In this document: positions 63,565-64,000 of the stretch, in pieces
Layout: each line of letters begins with the position of its first letter
Position numbering within the stretch: position 1 is the stretch's first letter
Origin: Filobacillus milosensis
GTDB lineage: Bacteria; Bacillota; Bacilli; Bacillales; Alkalibacillaceae
Assembly: GCF_004402015.1 (NCBI RefSeq)
Contig: NZ_SOPW01000003.1
Location: forward strand, 62,001-126,000
DNA length: 64,000 bases
Direction: 5' to 3'
Position numbers and translations under genes: made by a program
The notes under the pieces: model-generated
The model's input: only the letters and a program-made list of their open reading frames with translations
Database searches by the model: none
What the model was told of the DNA's origin: nothing

Positions 63565-64000
63565 ATGAAAAAAGTAAAATGTGAATGTGGTCATATAAAC
63601 CATGAGGGAACTGTTTTATGTGAAGCATGTGGTAAGCCTATTGAAGAAAACCAACACATCGATAATAATGATAAAAACAAATTACTAAACATGAGATATG
63701 ACGGAAGTGCAAGGCGGTCCCAAACTAAAAAAAGAACTATTGTTGACAAAACATGGGCCTTCTTTTCTTCAGTTAAAGTGGGTGTGTGGTTGATTGCATT
63801 AACATTAATCGCAGCGGCCCTCGGGACGCTTTACCCGCAGGAACAATTTAAGCAGTCACGATTACCATCTAGCCAATTTTATGAACAAGAGTATGGAATA
63901 ACGGGTAAAATATTCTATCAATTAGGGTTTCATAATTTATATAGTTCATGGTGGTTTATCACATTAGTTGCTTTAATAGGTATTTCACTTGTTATTTGTT
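63565..64000 (+). CDS. resB: Cytochrome c biogenesis protein ResB (5' part only)
   Basis: ATG 63565 follows GTGAGGG and the frame is open to the window end (145 codons). A zinc-ribbon-like pair opens the protein (Cys6, Cys8, Cys19, Cys22), followed by a basic linker. Membrane segments KVGVWLIALTLIAAALGTLYP and one near the end (SSWWFITLVALIGI) match the start of ResB, which with ResC moves and attaches haem. The remainder lies outside. Confidence 0.93.
   Translation, partial: MKKVKCECGHINHEGTVLCEACGKPIEENQHIDNNDKNKLLNMRYDGSARRSQTKKRTIVDKTWAFFSSVKVGVWLIALTLIAAALGTLYPQEQFKQSRLPSSQFYEQEYGITGKIFYQLGFHNLYSSWWFITLVALIGISLVIC

Overview
The window is about 64 kb of low-GC DNA from an endospore-forming member of the Bacillaceae. 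The evidence is a complete spoIIA operon (spoIIAA-spoIIAB-sigF), a spoVA operon, spoIIM, dacF, dacB and spmAB, a T-box leader, two Bacillus-type LexA boxes, and a gene order that follows the Bacillus subtilis yqiW-yqjA to resA-resB region. Many acidic proteins and the GC-rich intergenic repeat near 43.4 kb suggest a halotolerant genus such as Halobacillus, Virgibacillus or Piscibacillus. That placement is inference and not proven.

Layout. 0-1.3 kb: the end of a bacilliredoxin gene and a YqjA-type membrane protein. 1.6-5.1 kb: accessory membrane and lipoprotein genes of unknown role, plus an acetyltransferase. 5.2-9.0 kb: NAD synthesis, with nadC-nadA divergent from nifS-niaR and no nadB. 9.1-14.6 kb: a tiny Prli42-like stressosome protein gene, then an operon for propionyl-CoA/methylmalonyl-CoA metabolism (split mutase, epimerase, carboxyltransferase) and a peptidase. 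14.6-20.3 kb: DNA polymerase IV, a Nudix gene, a lipoprotein and a type 2 isoleucyl-tRNA synthetase under a T-box. 20.5-26.2 kb: an accessory stretch of small enzymes (Nudix, HAD phosphatase, phospholipase-like, phosphotransferase) and orphan proteins, several sharing one promoter motif. 26.2-33.1 kb: aldehyde dehydrogenase, RNase Z, NamA and GDPD on the minus strand, then a RocB-type peptidase and an MBL-fold hydrolase on the plus strand. 33.3-37.5 kb: small accessory genes, three of them broken by single-base changes. 37.5-42.0 kb: SOS-regulated PolY2 with a YolD partner, an aldo/keto reductase, nudF and an EndoQ-like endonuclease. 42.1-64 kb: a conserved sporulation and cell-division block (spoIIM, fur, xerD, nucleoside catabolism deoB-punA-pdp, dacF-spoIIA-spoVA, lysA, ppiB, ribT, scpAB, ypuI, dacB-spmAB, rluB, resA-resB).

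How the parts fit. The nad genes sit with their probable repressor NiaR and with NifS, which matures the NadA iron-sulfur cluster. The methylmalonyl-CoA operon links propionyl-CoA to succinyl-CoA. The dacF-spoIIA-spoVA run holds a SigH-like promoter match before spoIIAA and a forespore (SigF/SigG-like) match before dacF, so the order of genes follows the order of sporulation events.

The signals least explained by ordinary annotation are: a seven-unit array with an exact 21-bp period between pdp and dacF; a recurrent 18-bp promoter motif before accessory genes; a cluster of homopolymer-type gene disruptions at 33.3-36.5 kb; and several genes whose Shine-Dalgarno spacing points to AUC or AUU as the start codon.
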